This document shows positions 11,417 to 22,180 of a stretch of 64,000 nucleotides of DNA, piece after piece (the first letter of the stretch is position 1; each line of letters opens with the position of its first letter). The position numbers and the translations under genes were made by a program. Origin of the DNA: Pelagophyceae sp. CCMP2097 (taxonomy: Eukaryota; Sar; Pelagophyceae); contig MU657171.1 of the NCBI GenBank assembly GCA_026770575.1, forward strand, positions 214,835-278,834, written 5' to 3'. The notes beneath the pieces are model-generated. The model had not been told where the DNA came from. It worked only from the letters and a program-made list of their open reading frames with translations, and did no database searches.

Positions 11417-13013
11417 TCATTCGCCCTTATCCCGCGTTTCTGGTGGGTTGGGTCTCCAGTGCGGCGGGATGCCGCCGGGGCCGAGACGGACTTGCACGGC
11501 GTCGATGAGCATCTCCAGCGAAAAGTCTCGGCCCCGGCGGCACATTCGGCCGCCTTCGCGGCCTTTCGAGCTGCAAGTCGCCGACGGAGTTGAAGACGCA
11601 GAGTTTCGCCTCGCTGGCCCAGAGGAGCTTCTCGTGGCTTTGAGGGTCAAAGTCCGCCGCGTTTGCGCCCCAGACGGACTCTGCGCGGCCGTGGAGAAAA
11701 AAGTTCCGGTGCACGGGGCAGCCCGGCGGGAAGAGGCGCTCTTTTCCCTTTACGGAAACGGAAAGAGGGGAGCGCAGCAGCGTCGTCGCGCCGAAGGCTG
11801 CAGGTTTCAAACGCAAAGTCTCGACCACAAAGACCTTGCAGGCGTGCCGGTCACCGAGAGGCGCCGCGCAGTCGGCGGGCACGCGGACGCGACTCGACTC
11901 GCGCAGCAGCGTCCCCAACGCGCCCTTTGGGCCCTGCAAAGCCGCGACGCCCATGGCCACGGTGAACGACTGCAAAAAGTCGTAGCGCGAGACGGCCTCG
12001 GCGTCGTCCCAGCCGCGGAGCGAATCGCTCTTCTCCGAGTAGAGTGCAATCACGCGCTTCTGCAGCGCCGGCAGCGACGCGCCGTGGGCGCCCGTGACGA
12101 CGCCGCCGAACCACGCAGAATACCAGCTCCTACGACACGAGTGAGCAAGGCCCCGATGAAGGCGGACGCACGTGATCGACGCCTTGCCGAGGGCGGGCGA
12201 CGGGGCGCAGTAGTAGTCCGTGACGAGGTCGTGGTCGGCCGCGTCGAGGTCGATGCCGAAGAAGCACCAGTGCTCGTAGCGGAGGACAAAGTCCGCGACG
12301 ACGGCGTCCCACGTTTCCTTGGACGCGTCCGCCGCGAGACTGTCGCGGAGGTGGGCGAGGAGGCGGTCGGAGACTTAATTTCCGCGCTTTTGGCGCTGCG
12401 CGGCGGCGTCGTTGAGGACGTATTTGAAGATGAGGGAACGGAGCTGCGTGTGCCGCAGGCCCGCGTCGTCGCCCGAGGGCAGCGAGAGCGGGAAGAGATG
12501 GCCGCCCTGCGCGTCCTTCGGGAGCTTGTTTGCGTAGAGCTTAAGCTGGCCGAGGTGGTGGCCGCGCGCCGTCGGCTCGCGGAGGAGCCGCTCCATGGCC
12601 TCAGGGGCGGAAAGCTCGAGTTGTCGCAAAACGCCTCGCCAAACGTCTTCTTAGACTCGAGATAGAGCGCCGTCGACGTCGCGGCGGCGTCGGGGATGGC
12701 GCAGCACGGCTCGACGCAGCACCCGCAGAGCGCCGCCGCCGAAGAAGGGTGCCGCAGGAGCCAACTCTGCGCCGACTGGGCCGATCGAAGCTGCGCCCGC
12801 GCGTTTGCGCGTGGTGACGCGGGGGCGACATACCCGCATGGGCGCAAAGGGCGAGCCTGCCTCGTGCAGCGCGCGCCAGGGCTTGCAGCAGGTGACGCAA
12901 GAGACGCAGAGGCACCGCCCCGTCGGCAGGCAGCACTCCAGGAAGCATGTTGCCGGGCACCGCCACGACGCCTCGCCCGCCGGCGCGGAAGCGGCCGGTG
13001 CGACGCGGGCCAT
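11417..13013 (-). CDS. Cytochrome P450-like protein, heme loop out of frame
   Basis: The interval 12053-11600 encodes a P450 K-helix with ExxR (VVETLRLKPAAFG) and a meander-like segment (ESVWGANAADFDP). Then comes LLWASEAKLCVFNSVGD, where the heme-cysteine loop should follow. The expected helix after the loop (CRRGRDFSLEMLIDAV) is present at about 11550-11470 but in a +1 frame. Upstream exons give LPSGDDAGLRHTQLRSLIFK (12450-12375 region) and FVLRYEHWCFFGIDLDAADH (near 12300-12220). A cysteine-rich N-terminus starts at ATG 13013. The LLW...-type loop resembles the CYP74 (allene oxide synthase-like) branch, a weak guess. The frame break is an unrecognised mini-intron, a sequencing error or a disabling mutation, so activity is uncertain. 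Confidence 0.5.
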
Positions 13014-13090
13014 CTTCCAACGCGTTCGACGGGGCTATCGACGCGTTCGACGCGGCCGGAACGCGGGCCATACAATTGTATCTTCCAAAA
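13005..13090. repeat. Duplicated P450 start region with 10-bp AT insert
   Basis: GCGGGCCATCTTCCAA at 13005-13020 recurs at 13064-13089 as GCGGGCCAT, then ACAATTGTAT, then CTTCCAA. The two copies differ mainly by the 10-bp palindromic insert. On the minus strand both copies present ATGGCCCGCGT, so the P450-like gene has two equivalent start codons about 57 bp apart. Confidence 0.6.
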
Positions 13091-13208
13091 CTTGAAGTTT
13101 GGCGAAGGGTAGCAGTTGGGTCGCCTTCCACGGTGCACAGGCTTGCCTGGCGCACTGGCAGCGAGGCCGCCTCTGGCGCGCTCCGATATCTTCGTGCGTT
13201 GGTCATGT

Positions 13209-15308
13209 TTAGACGTTTGCGGCTTTATCCTTTTTGGTGATGATGCCGTTGGACGACCCTTGCACGGTGACGTTGGCGACGCCGTGGTCCTTGCGCAGCG
13301 CGTCGGCGGCCTGGTGGGCGTACTTGCCCTGGACCATGATGGACCACAGCTGCTTCTTGCCATTGCCTTCGGTGCCCTTTCGGACGTGGACGCTCGCGGC
13401 CGCGGAGAACTTCTTCTGGAAGCGGTTGGCCAGCAGCTTGGACGACTCCTGGGTGAAACCCCACGAGTCGAGGCCGTCTATAAAGGTGCAGTTCTTGTTG
13501 CGGACCTTTCGGGTGGCGATGATGACCGCGCCGCCGCGTTTTGTCGCTTTAAGCGCGGCGAGGGCGTCCTCGCCCGCCGGCGCCGCCTTGACCTCGTGCC
13601 ACGCCGGCGCCGCGGCCCAGGAGACGGTTGCGACCTCGGTGACGCCCCTGCTCCGCTCGCGCGTCGCAAGGCACGGAAATTCGGCGAGGAACGCCGCGGC
13701 CTTCTTCCACCTCGTCTCCTTGACCGCCGCGCCCGCCAGCTTCGCCGCGCCGGAGAAGACCTCCGAGGCCAGGCAGGGCAGCTTCAAGTCTCGTCGCAGC
13801 GTCGTGAAGAACGCGTCCACGAAAAGACCGTCCACCTGACGGACAATCGTCGGCTCCCTCGCCGGCGCGCGGCACCACGCCTCCAAAGGGACCACCCCTC
13901 GATCAAAGGGACTCACATCGACCGGGTCGGCGTCGTCGACCGTGCTCTCGTCGCCCTGTTCGCTCGCGTCGTCGCCCGGGTCTTCGCCTGGGTCTTCGTC
14001 GCCTCGGTCGTCCTCGTCGTCGTCCGCAGCACCCTCCTCGGTGGGATCCGCAGTCGCGCCGTCGGCGCCCTCCGCCGTGGCGTCGCACGGCACGTCCGTC
14101 GCGGCGCCGTCGCGCGGGGCCTCCGCGGCGTCGTCGCTCGGCGCGTCGGGCAGCCCGTATTCGACGAGGGCGAGCGCCGCCTGGCGCTCGGAAATATCGG
14201 CGAGCTGCCTGCGCAGCAGCGGCTCCTTGTCGAGCTTTCCCTGCTGGTCCGCGTTGAGCCCACTTTTCCCGCGGAGGTCGTCGATCTGGCGCAGCAGCTT
14301 CTCAGCCTTCTTTTTGTCGCTCACGTCCTCGATCTGCTGCAGCGCCGCCGCCACCGCGGCCTGCGCGCCCGCGCGGTCCGTCTGCAGCGCCCCGCGATAC
14401 GCCGCCGTCGCCGCGCCCGACGCGGCCGCGCCCTCGGCGGCGCCGACGGACACTGCCGGCGGCGCCGCCGCGTCGGCCTCCGAGGCGTCGCCGCCGCACA
14501 AAGCGTCGCCGAGGCGCAGTAGGACCTCTACGGCGCAGCCGCGAAGGCCCTCTTCGACCATGTCGCCGTCGGTGCGGGCAAAGCGGCCCACCTACAAACC
14601 GCCGTCGACGCCGCGCCGTGCGCCGCCGGACTCACGGCGAAGGGCGCGGCGTGCGCGACGCCGTTGTCGTAGGCGACGAGCGCGACGAGCTCGCCCTTGT
14701 TCGCGTGGCCGCCGAGGAGTTCGAGGGCCCAGTCGCGGCCCTCGGTCAAGTCGCTGGCCCCAACGACACCAATCGAAAACAAATCCGCCCCACGGCAAAT
14801 GTTCTTCCGAACAGGCGCGAGCACGGCCAGCTGCCGCAGCATGTGCGGGCACTTTCGCAGCGTGTACGGCGTCCTACGAGCCGCGTCGGCGCCGGAAACA
14901 AGGCTCTCCGGGACGCCGTTTTAGTTACGGCACGAGCTGGGCGTCGTCTGCCTTTTTGCCCTTTTGCTCCTGCTGCAAAAAGACTGCATTGTCGTCGACC
15001 CAATAGACCGTGTGGTGGGTGGCGCCGAGCTTGGCGACGGCCATGGTCGACTGCCGAGTGCCCATGACAGCGTCCAGCGCGTCGGCTGAGTCGAGCGCAG
15101 GCGAAAACGCGGACCGGACCTGCTCGCGGAACTTGCGCTTGTCAGACTCCTTGAGCTGTTTTCGCTTGCCCGCATCGTGCAAGACGCGGAGCAGCTCTGC
15201 GTTGTCAAAGTCCGCCGCGCGACGCTTGATCCGCCGCACCGACTCGGCGGCCTCGAGCAGCTCCAGCGCCGCCGGGCTCAGCCACGCCTTGCGAGGGTCG
15301 CCGCGCAT
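13209..15308 (-). CDS. EIF2D: Translation initiation factor eIF2D (ligatin)
   Basis: Exons 15308-14929, 14873-14636 and 14591-13209 give 666 residues. Exon 1 carries the ligatin-type N-terminus (LKESDKRKFREQV), and the first junction restores PTPYTLRKCPHMLRQLA. Exon 2 is the PUA-type domain (RKNICRGADLFSIGVVGASD; KGELVALVAYDNGVAHAAPF). Exon 3 has a long acidic Ala/Asp linker, an alpha-helical middle region in the SWIB/MDM2 position and a C-terminal SUI1 domain (NKNCTFIDGLDSWGFTQES ... QLWSIMVQGKYAHQAADAL). eIF2D delivers Met-tRNAi to the ribosomal P site without GTP and acts in reinitiation and recycling. About 50 residues precede the usual start of the family, so the true start may be an internal methionine or an upstream exon. 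It is divergent from SmD3, 266 bp apart. Confidence 0.9.
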
Positions 15309-15574
15309 CCCGCCGGAGACCTCCGAGTCGGTGGGAGAGCACTTCCGACTCTGGAATCGCTAACTCGGTGCAAACTCAAACTCGCCGCTGTCCGGCCCCG
15401 GAGATTGCCGTCGGACCCGCCCCGCGCTGCAGCGTCGCGGACGACGGACATCGTTCCCTCGGCCAGCCGCGCGCGCCTTTGCCGCTCCGGCAAACGGACT
15501 GCTGCTCGGCAGCTGAGGCGCAGCCCCCCCGCGGCCAGGGACGGCAGCGTTTTCGCTCCGCGCCGGTTTAGACC

Positions 15575-16153
15575 ATGTCGGTCACTGGCAAGAAAGGCGT
15601 GGGCGTGCCTGTCATCTTGATGCACGACGGCGAAGGGACGATTGTCACGGTGGAGTGCAAGAACGGCGACGTCTACCGGGGTTTCCTCGACGAGACGGAG
15701 GACAACATGAACTGCGTCCTCAAGGACGTCACCAAGACGACGGCCGACGGGAAGAAGTCCGCCGTCGAGCAAATCTTCATCCGCGGCTCGCAGATTGCGT
15801 TTTTCATCTTCCCGTGAGTCTGCGCGCCCAGCCGAGCCGCTCCAATGAGGCCCTTCATCGCTTCGCGCTTTGCAGGAGCATGCTGAAGAACGCGCCCATG
15901 TTCGAGCGCATCCGGACGTGGAAACGCTGCAAGGGCAACCCGCCAAAGGTCGGCGCCGAGGGCGTCGGCGGCGCAGGCGCCGCGCGCGGCCAGGCCGCCG
16001 CCATCATCCGCAAGGCGCAAGCGCGACAAGTGCAGATGAAGGTGCGCCCACCCGCGTCGCAGCCCTTTGTCTTGCATCCCTCTGCGCATCTCCCGAAACG
16101 CGCGCCTCGCGCGACGCCGGCCCCGCGCGTAGTTCATCGGCCCCGGGTCCTAA
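15575..16153 (+). CDS. SNRPD3: Spliceosomal Sm protein SmD3
   Basis: Exons 15575-15813, 15876-16041 and probably 16133-16153 give 141 residues. Sm motif 1 is GVPVILMHDGEGTIVTVECK followed by GDVYRGFLDETEDNMNC, and Sm motif 2 is VEQIFIRGSQIAFFIFP. The junction then yields SMLKNAPMFERI, the diagnostic continuation of SmD3 (family: PDMLKNAPMF). SmD3 is a core subunit of the heptameric ring on U1, U2, U4 and U5 snRNAs. The family's C-terminal RG-rich tail is reduced here to a short Gly/Ala/Arg region (GGAGAARGQAAAIIRKAQAR). The third exon (FIGPGS) is the least certain part. Confidence 0.9.
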
Positions 16154-16450
16154 TCGCCGATCACGAATTCGCCCGCGCCGCGCCGGCGGCGAGGCCGAAT
16201 AGCCTCCTCCAGAGGAGGGCTCATAACTCATCGGAGAGCTTGCAACCAGGCGCGCCAAACGACCAGGGGACCGCTTTCTGATTGACAGCCCTGCCTTCGT
16301 TCAGCGCACGTCTCACGCGAGGCAGACATGCAAGCCCCTTTCGGGTCGGCCGTGGACAACCGTGGGGACTTTTCGGCGACGGGCTTCGCGCATCTGACTC
16401 GAGTCGTCGTTCGACAGAGACTCCAGGTTGCGCTGGAGGCGGCGGTCGTC

Positions 16451-17218
16451 ATGTTGATGGTGCTCTCCCTCTTGCTCTTCCTGCCTGCGACGGCGCTGCG
16501 CATGCCGGTGGCGACGGACTCGTTCCGCCGCGGCGTTGGCCGCGAGGCGGCCCGCGAGCCGCAGATCGGCCGGCGCGGCGCGGTGGGCTTCGGCGTTTCG
16601 GCGTGGGTCGCGACGGTCGGGTCCAACGCAGACGCGAAGACTGCGCCGTTTCCCAACGCAATCCCTGAAGCGGCCAAGTACGCGGACCGGCCGAAGCGCC
16701 GCGGGCCTATGCCGACGGACTTGGGGCTGCGCGACCGCGCAGTCTCCGACGATGAGGCGCCGGACCTCAAGCCCTGCGGCGCGGCGCCAAATTGCTTTTG
16801 CACGACTTTGGACGACGCGGACGGCGGCGAGCACCTCCTCCCGCGCTGGGCCGCGCCGGCGGCGCTGGGCCGCGAAGCCGCGTGGAAAAGCGCTTTAGCA
16901 GCGCTCGAGGGCTACGTCCCCGGCCAGGGCGGCATCGACGGCGGTGGGTTCGGTTTGGCCGAGGCGCGCGACTACTACGCTCTGGCGCAGTTCCAGTCGC
17001 TGAAGAACGGCTACGTGGACGACGTCGAGTTCTCGCTCACGGAAGCGCCCTTCCAGCTCCGCGTGCGCTCCGCGAGCCGCGTGGGGTTCTTGGACTTTGG
17101 CGTCAACGCCAAGCGCCTGAACTTCATCGCCGCCGCGCTCCGAAAGCAGGGCTGGGACGCGCCCGAGATCACCGCCAAGACGCATTCGTCGTACTTCGCG
17201 CAGAACGCGGCGCGATGA
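16451..17218 (+). CDS. Plastid-targeted DUF1499 protein
   Basis: Single exon from ATG 16451 to TGA 17216-17218, about 255 residues. The start chosen opens a hydrophobic leader (MLMVLSLLLFLPATALRMP), consistent with a heterokont ER signal followed by a plastid transit region. A second hydrophobic stretch (RRGAVGFGVSAWVATVG) follows, possibly a thylakoid-transfer segment. Residues 110-255 match the DUF1499 pattern: CGAAPNCFCT, YYALAQFQSLKNGYVDDVEF, and the C-terminal SRVGFLDFGVNAKRLNFIA. The molecular function of DUF1499 proteins is not established. A longer in-frame start at 16328 exists but would bury the leader. Confidence 0.8.
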   Translation: MLMVLSLLLFLPATALRMPVATDSFRRGVGREAAREPQIGRRGAVGFGVSAWVATVGSNADAKTAPFPNAIPEAAKYADRPKRRGPMPTDLGLRDRAVSDDEAPDLKPCGAAPNCFCTTLDDADGGEHLLPRWAAPAALGREAAWKSALAALEGYVPGQGGIDGGGFGLAEARDYYALAQFQSLKNGYVDDVEFSLTEAPFQLRVRSASRVGFLDFGVNAKRLNFIAAALRKQGWDAPEITAKTHSSYFAQNAAR

Positions 17219-17291
17219 CCAAACGTAACTTCAAAATGCGCGAGGCGATTAGGAGAACCGTTTTCGGATCGTCTTCCACGTCGACGTGTGT

Positions 17292-18182
17292 TCACCACGT
17301 CGACGGGAGCGAGGGCACGGACCCGTCGATGTACGAGGCGGAGAAGAACGAGGCGACGCCGATCATGGCGAGGCGGCCGTTGTTGATCCTGTTTGTTTAG
17401 TGTCCGGGGTGGTCCCTCGCAAAAAGGCGGCGCTTGTACGCACTCGGACTGGCGGCGGGCCTTCTTGTCCTCGGGGGAGAGCGACTTGTACGTGCCGAGG
17501 AAGTCCCAGTAGTTAAGGCCGAACGGGCCTGGGATCTCGCCGGGGACGCCGCCCTTCATGTAGTGCGGTTTCCCCGTCTCGCCGAAGAACTCGGCGGCGC
17601 CAATGGCGGCGAGGATCTGCAGCTTGCCGCCCGAGGGGAGCGCGTCCCAGGCGTCGACGCCCTTGCCCAACGAGGCGAAGGAGACGCCGTGCGCGACGTC
17701 GCCGGGGAAGGTGATGCCCATCTCGTTGACGATCCATCCGACCGACGCGGCCATGCAGACGCGCGAGTGCTTCAGCTCCGCGGCCTTGAACCAGGCCATC
17801 GAGCGCTCGTCGCCGAGCTTGGAGAAGCCCGCCGGGTCCCAGCCGGGCAGCGGCAGCGACGCGCCCTCCATCTGCGCCAGGCCGGGCGCCGGGCCGCGCA
17901 TGTCCGCAACAAGCAGTGCCACGTTGCCGCTGTCCGCGCTCTCGAAGATCTCAAACCTAATAAGCGGCGTCGGCGTCGGCCCCCGACTGCATCCCGCCCC
18001 CGGCAACGGCAACCCCCGGCAACGGCAACCCGGGCCAAAAGGGCGAATACGCCCAATACGCACATGGCCTCGAGGTCCAAATCCATTTCGCCCGACTTGA
18101 GCGTCGTCTTGAACGCCGGCGAGACGCCCACGAAGGCGTCGACGCACGCGCCCGACGCGAGCAGCGCGACGGCGAACTTCAT
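17292..18182 (-). CDS. Fucoxanthin-chlorophyll a/c light-harvesting protein
   Basis: Exons 18182-18064, 17956-17444 and 17388-17292 give 242 residues. The leader MKFAVALLASGACVDAFVG contains an ASAFAP-like site (VDAFVG) for ER signal cleavage and plastid import. Helix 1 carries the chlorophyll-binding ERSMAWFKAAELKHSRVCM motif, helix 2 lies around GGKLQILAAIGAAEFFGE, and helix 3 has EINNGRLAMIGVASFFSA, the conserved E..NGRLAM signature restored across the last intron. The protein binds chlorophyll a/c and fucoxanthin-type carotenoids in the thylakoid membrane. It lies 193 bp from, and on the same strand as, the CrtI-type gene. Confidence 0.95.
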
Positions 18183-18375
18183 TGGAAAGAAAGGGTTAAG
18201 GTCAGCAAGCGATTCCCTATCAAAAGGAAGGGTACTCAAGTCTTCTGCGCTGAAAGGCGGCTTCCACGCCCAGTCGCGCCGCCCACGTCCGCGCTCGCGG
18301 AGGTACCCACGCAAGGCGGCGTCCTCAGCCGCCCCCGTCCAACCCCTTGCGTTCTCCGGGTCGAGGTCCCGCGGG

Positions 18376-20320
18376 TCAATCGTTACCGAGGTATAGGTCC
18401 CGCTCGAGCTCTTCAGCGAGGAGCCTGGCGGAGGTGAGCACCAGCGGGACGCCGTTGCCTGGGCGTGTACTCGCGCCGACGAATGAAAGGTTGTCGACGG
18501 CCGACGACCGCCTCGCCGGCCGGAAGACGGCGAGCTGGCCGAGACCGTGCGAGAGGCCGAAGACGGCGCCGCGCCGGAGGCCGAGGCGGCCGCGCCACTC
18601 GCGCGGGTCAATCACGCGCTCGAAGCACGGCTCGAGCGGGCCGCAGGCCGCGTCGGCCTCGAGGCGATCGAGGACGCGGCGCCGCAGGGTGGAAACGAGC
18701 GCGTCCACGGCGCCGTCGTCGGACCCGTCGTCGGCGAGGCCCGGCACGGGCACGAGGACCATGACTGTCTCCGCGCCCGGCGGCGCCGCCGAAGTGTCCG
18801 TCTTGGACGGGGCGCAGACGTAAAAGTGGAAGAGGCCCGGGTCCGATGCGGCAGGCTTGGTGGGGAAGGCAAAGTCCCAGGCTTTGCGGAAGGGGTCGTC
18901 GGCTTCGTCGTCCTGCGCCAAAAAGACGTTGTGGTGGCGCAGCGCCGGGACCGTGCGGTTAAAGGCCCAGAGGAATGTGACGCTACTAGTCGAGTAGTCC
19001 TTGTCGTTGTACGTCTCGCGCGCTTTGTCGCCGAGGAGCGCGGGCTCGGCCATTGTCAAATCCGCGTTAACGACGACATGGTCCGCTTCCCAGAATCGGC
19101 CGTCCTCGGCCTCGACGCCGACGGCGGTGCGCCCATCCAAAACGACGCGGCGGATGGGCGCGTTGAATTCGAAGTCGACGCCGCGCCGCAAACACGCCGC
19201 CTCGAGCCGCCGCACGACGCCACCGAAGCCACCCATAGGATAAAAGACGCCAGCGTCCGGCCGCGGGCCCGAAGTCGCGTCGTCGAGTTCAATGGCCGCG
19301 AGGAGCGAGAAGACGGACGGCGCATTGTACGGCGAGAGCCCGACGTCTAGAACAAAAGGGTAAACGCTGACTTGATTTTGATTTTCAGTATGAATAAAGG
19401 GGCGGGAATCGCGCCGCGGTGCCGTCGGCGCGCCGAGGAGGGCCCCGGGGGGGTGGGCCTCACAGACTCACAGAGGTCGTCAAAGGCGCAGAGCGCGCGC
19501 ATGCGCGGTTCGTCTGGGAAGAGGCGGCGGAGCGCCGCGTCGTGCGACTGCAGCGGCCAGCGCCAGGCGCCGCTGAGCGCGTTGCCCAGGAACCGCGGCA
19601 CCAAACTGAGGCCGGCAACGCTCTCCTCAATGAAGAGCGGCCAGCCCGCGCGGAGGTACTCGCGCGCGCAGACCAGGTAGTCGTCGAACCGGGCCAGCAC
19701 GTTTTCGCCCTCGAGCCTGCGAGGTTGACGCGTCGGCGGCGAGGGCGACGCGACGGCGGCGACGCCCGAGCGAGGCGCACTCGAGGCGCGCCGTGAGTGC
19801 GGCTCGGTCGCCGCCGAGGTCCACGGGGCCGCGGGCCTGTCGTCACCGGGTCGACGCCCCGCCGACGGCCCGCGTCGCGCGACGCTGGATAGTGGCGCGC
19901 GGCGTGGCTGTTGAACCAGATGGCGTACGACGGCGAGACGCGCTCGAGGCACGGCGCGTCGTCGGCGTCGCCGTTCTCGATGGCCGCGAACGTCTCCTTG
20001 TAGACGTCTGGCAGCAGCAGCAGCGAGGCGCCCGTCTCCCAGCGGTGCCCCCCCCACTCGAACTCGCCGACGCGCCCGCCGGCGCCGGCGTTCTTCTCGA
20101 AGACGCGTACCGACGCGCCGGCGGCGGCGAGGCGCCCGGCGACGGCGAGGCCGCCCATGCCCGCACCGATGACCGCGACGCGCGGCGCCGCGTGCGGCGG
20201 CCCGCGGCCCGCGGCGGCCCGCGGCGGCCCGCGCGTCGCCGCGCGCGGCGGCGCGCGGACCGCGGCGGCGAATGAGGCGCACGCCAGCGCCAGCGAGGCG
20301 GCGAGGGAGCCGCCGAACAT
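18376..20320 (-). CDS. CrtI-family carotenoid desaturase/isomerase-like protein
   Basis: ATG 20320 opens a leader (MFGGSLAASLALACASFAAA) typical of an ER signal before plastid import. Next is the dinucleotide-binding fold VAVIGAGMGGLAVAGRLAAA, then VFEKNAGAGGRVGEF, the FAD-binding start of CrtI/CRTISO-type amine oxidases. Further exons give GENVLARFDDYLVCAREYLR and FLGNALSGAWRWPLQ. The last intron (19471-19347) restores FDDLYVGLSPYNAPSVFSLL, followed by GVFYPMGGFGGVV. The C-terminus has the FAD-contact VDNLSFVGASTRPGNGVP. Exons around 19880-19700 are not resolved: three short frames are visible there with unclear joins. Phytoene or zeta-carotene desaturation and isomerisation are both possible; the family does not decide. 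Confidence 0.85.
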
Positions 20321-21360
20321 GACTCCAAAGGCTCGCAGGGCGTCGAGAAACAGAGCCCTCGAGCGCGAGGTTAGCTCGAGATGCGTGTCCGTTCACAGGC
20401 GAAGGGAGCGCAGCGCAGCGTAGCGTAGCGTAGCGTAGCGGACGGAGTGCCCGAGCGCTTCGTATCGCCGAAATGCATGAATTTAGCGATAGTAGCAAAA
20501 GGCTCTCTCCACCGGGCCGGTCTTTGTCAATTAACCTCGAAACAAGCCAGGCTTCCAGTTCGAGAAAGGCCATTGGGGCTTGCTTCTTCAATGTCTTTTT
20601 ACAACCGTTTTCAGACCCCGGAGGGGGTCTTTGGATTTGAAAAATCCTAGGCCCCTTTTCGTTATTGAAGACACCCATGCGCAATTTTGTCTGTCCGTCT
20701 GTCTGTCTTCTTCTTCAATTATGCACTCCAACGAGGCTGCTAAAACCAACAGGCGGGCCAGCGCGCCAGATCCCACACAATGGCTTTTTTTTCCGTGCCG
20801 CAAGCAGTACGGCTTGTGATGGGTCCGTTTGCACTGGGTCGGCCTCGGTCCGGCGCTTGGTGAAACGACAGCGGACCTCTGAGGGCCATGTCGTCTCGGT
20901 GCAGCAGTGACGCTATACAAGGTACAGCGTCGCCGCGGCAATCTTTTCGTCGTCTTGGTGTATGGTGGGTTCTCTCAATGGGGTCGCGTACTGGAGCTCT
21001 CAAGCGCCGCTTGGACGGGGTTACGCGAGGTAGTAGCGGAGCTTGCGGCCGTGGAACTTCGTGTAGACGAGCACAAGGTACTGCAGCAGCGATGCCACGC
21101 GGGCCCGGCTGCGGGCCCGGCTGCGGGCCCGGCTGCGGGCCCGGTCTGTCTGTCTAATAATTCGCAGTTCTTGTACAATTGTATAGGATTCCTACGCGCG
21201 GGACCTTTTAAATTTCTCCAGAAGAGCGAAACCCACGCCTATGCAGCATGCTGCTGCGCGCGGCTGCGAGGGTGGCGCGAGGGTGGCGCAAGGGTTGGAC
21301 CGGCTGTGCCGATCCGTCCTTCACCGCAGCTACATCGCTGCCGCTGACCCCGTAGTGGGT

Positions 21361-21478
21361 GCCCGAGTGGCTAGCCTGAATGGCTCAAATCCCTTTATGG
21401 GCGCCCGAGTGGCAAGCCTGAATGGCTCCAGTGACCCCGAGTGGGACGACGCCCGAGCGGCATGCCTGAATGGCCCCA
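21361..21478 (+). repeat. Three spaced copies of a 26-28 bp repeat
   Basis: Copies at 21361-21386, 21402-21429 and 21451-21478 share GCCCGAGtGGc.aGCCTGAAT and GGC(T/C)C, separated by 15 and 21 bp of unrelated sequence. Unit-to-unit divergence is about 10-15 percent by eye. No coding frame is maintained through them. Confidence 0.7.
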
Positions 21479-21941
21479 GTGATTGTGAACCCGTTGTGGT
21501 TGTTGCCCCAGCGGCAAAGATGAAGTGCGAGTGGCGCGCATGTGCTCGGACTCGGAGGAACTCTGCGTTCAAGAAGCATAGTTTCCCGCACCGGTCGGCC
21601 AGGCTTGGATTCGCGTGGCGCTCCTCTCCGCGCTTGTGTTCCCGCACGCGCCGCAGCCGCCGCGCGCGCATGCGCCGTCACAGCAGAGCGCGCCGGCCGA
21701 CCAGGCGCGGACTTGGGCCGGGCGTGCCGGTCCTTCTTTCGCCGCTGCGCCATCATCATTGAAATGGGACTTAACCTAAGCTAGCCTACTCGCGTTTCGA
21801 AGTGTTCTCTACTTACTAGAGCTAAGCGACTGCACCAACATACCAAAGGCGCCCTCCGGGGGTCAGCAGTACCTCCGGTGCGCCATGGTAATAAATTCAT
21901 TCAAGAAGGAGTCAAAAGCAAAATTGTACGACTTTGAGCAT

Positions 21942-22180
21942 TTGCTTGCTTAAGATCCACCCTGGGTGGGGCCGGCCCAAAAGGGTATGCCCGCTAAGCG
22001 GTGACAAAGTCAGGCACCCGAGCAAAAATGAGCATTGCATTCGTAGATCCCCGTGGTTGGAGACATCTGAGAGTGTTGCTTGCTTAAGATCCACCCTGGG
22101 TGGGGCTGCCCCATTAGGGTATAACCGGCTAATCGGTTCCAAAGTCAGGCTCCCGGTCCAAAAGGCCCGGTGCCATGCCT
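21942..22180 (+). repeat. Two copies of a structured dispersed element
   Basis: Copy 1 (21942-22020) and copy 2 (22075-22180) both begin TTGCTTGCTTAAGATCCACC. Each contains CCACCC-T-GGGTGG, an overlapping stem (TGGGCCGGCCCA in copy 1; TGGGGC-T-GCCCCA in copy 2) and a third stem (CCGC-TAA-GCGG in copy 1; AACCG-GCTAAT-CGGTT in copy 2), then AAAGTCAGGC. Sequence differs while pairing is kept. Further 5' parts of the element occur at 29347-29365 and 61081-61120. Confidence 0.75.

Noticed and set aside
13942..15006. 354-codon plus-strand frame opposite eIF2D
   Set aside because: Ser/Ala/Pro-rich mirror of the eIF2D coding strand with no domain; the minus strand matches a known family across three exons.
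21361..21478. Spaced repeats resembling a small CRISPR array
   Set aside because: Only three imperfect units, uneven short spacers, eukaryotic genome and no cas genes.
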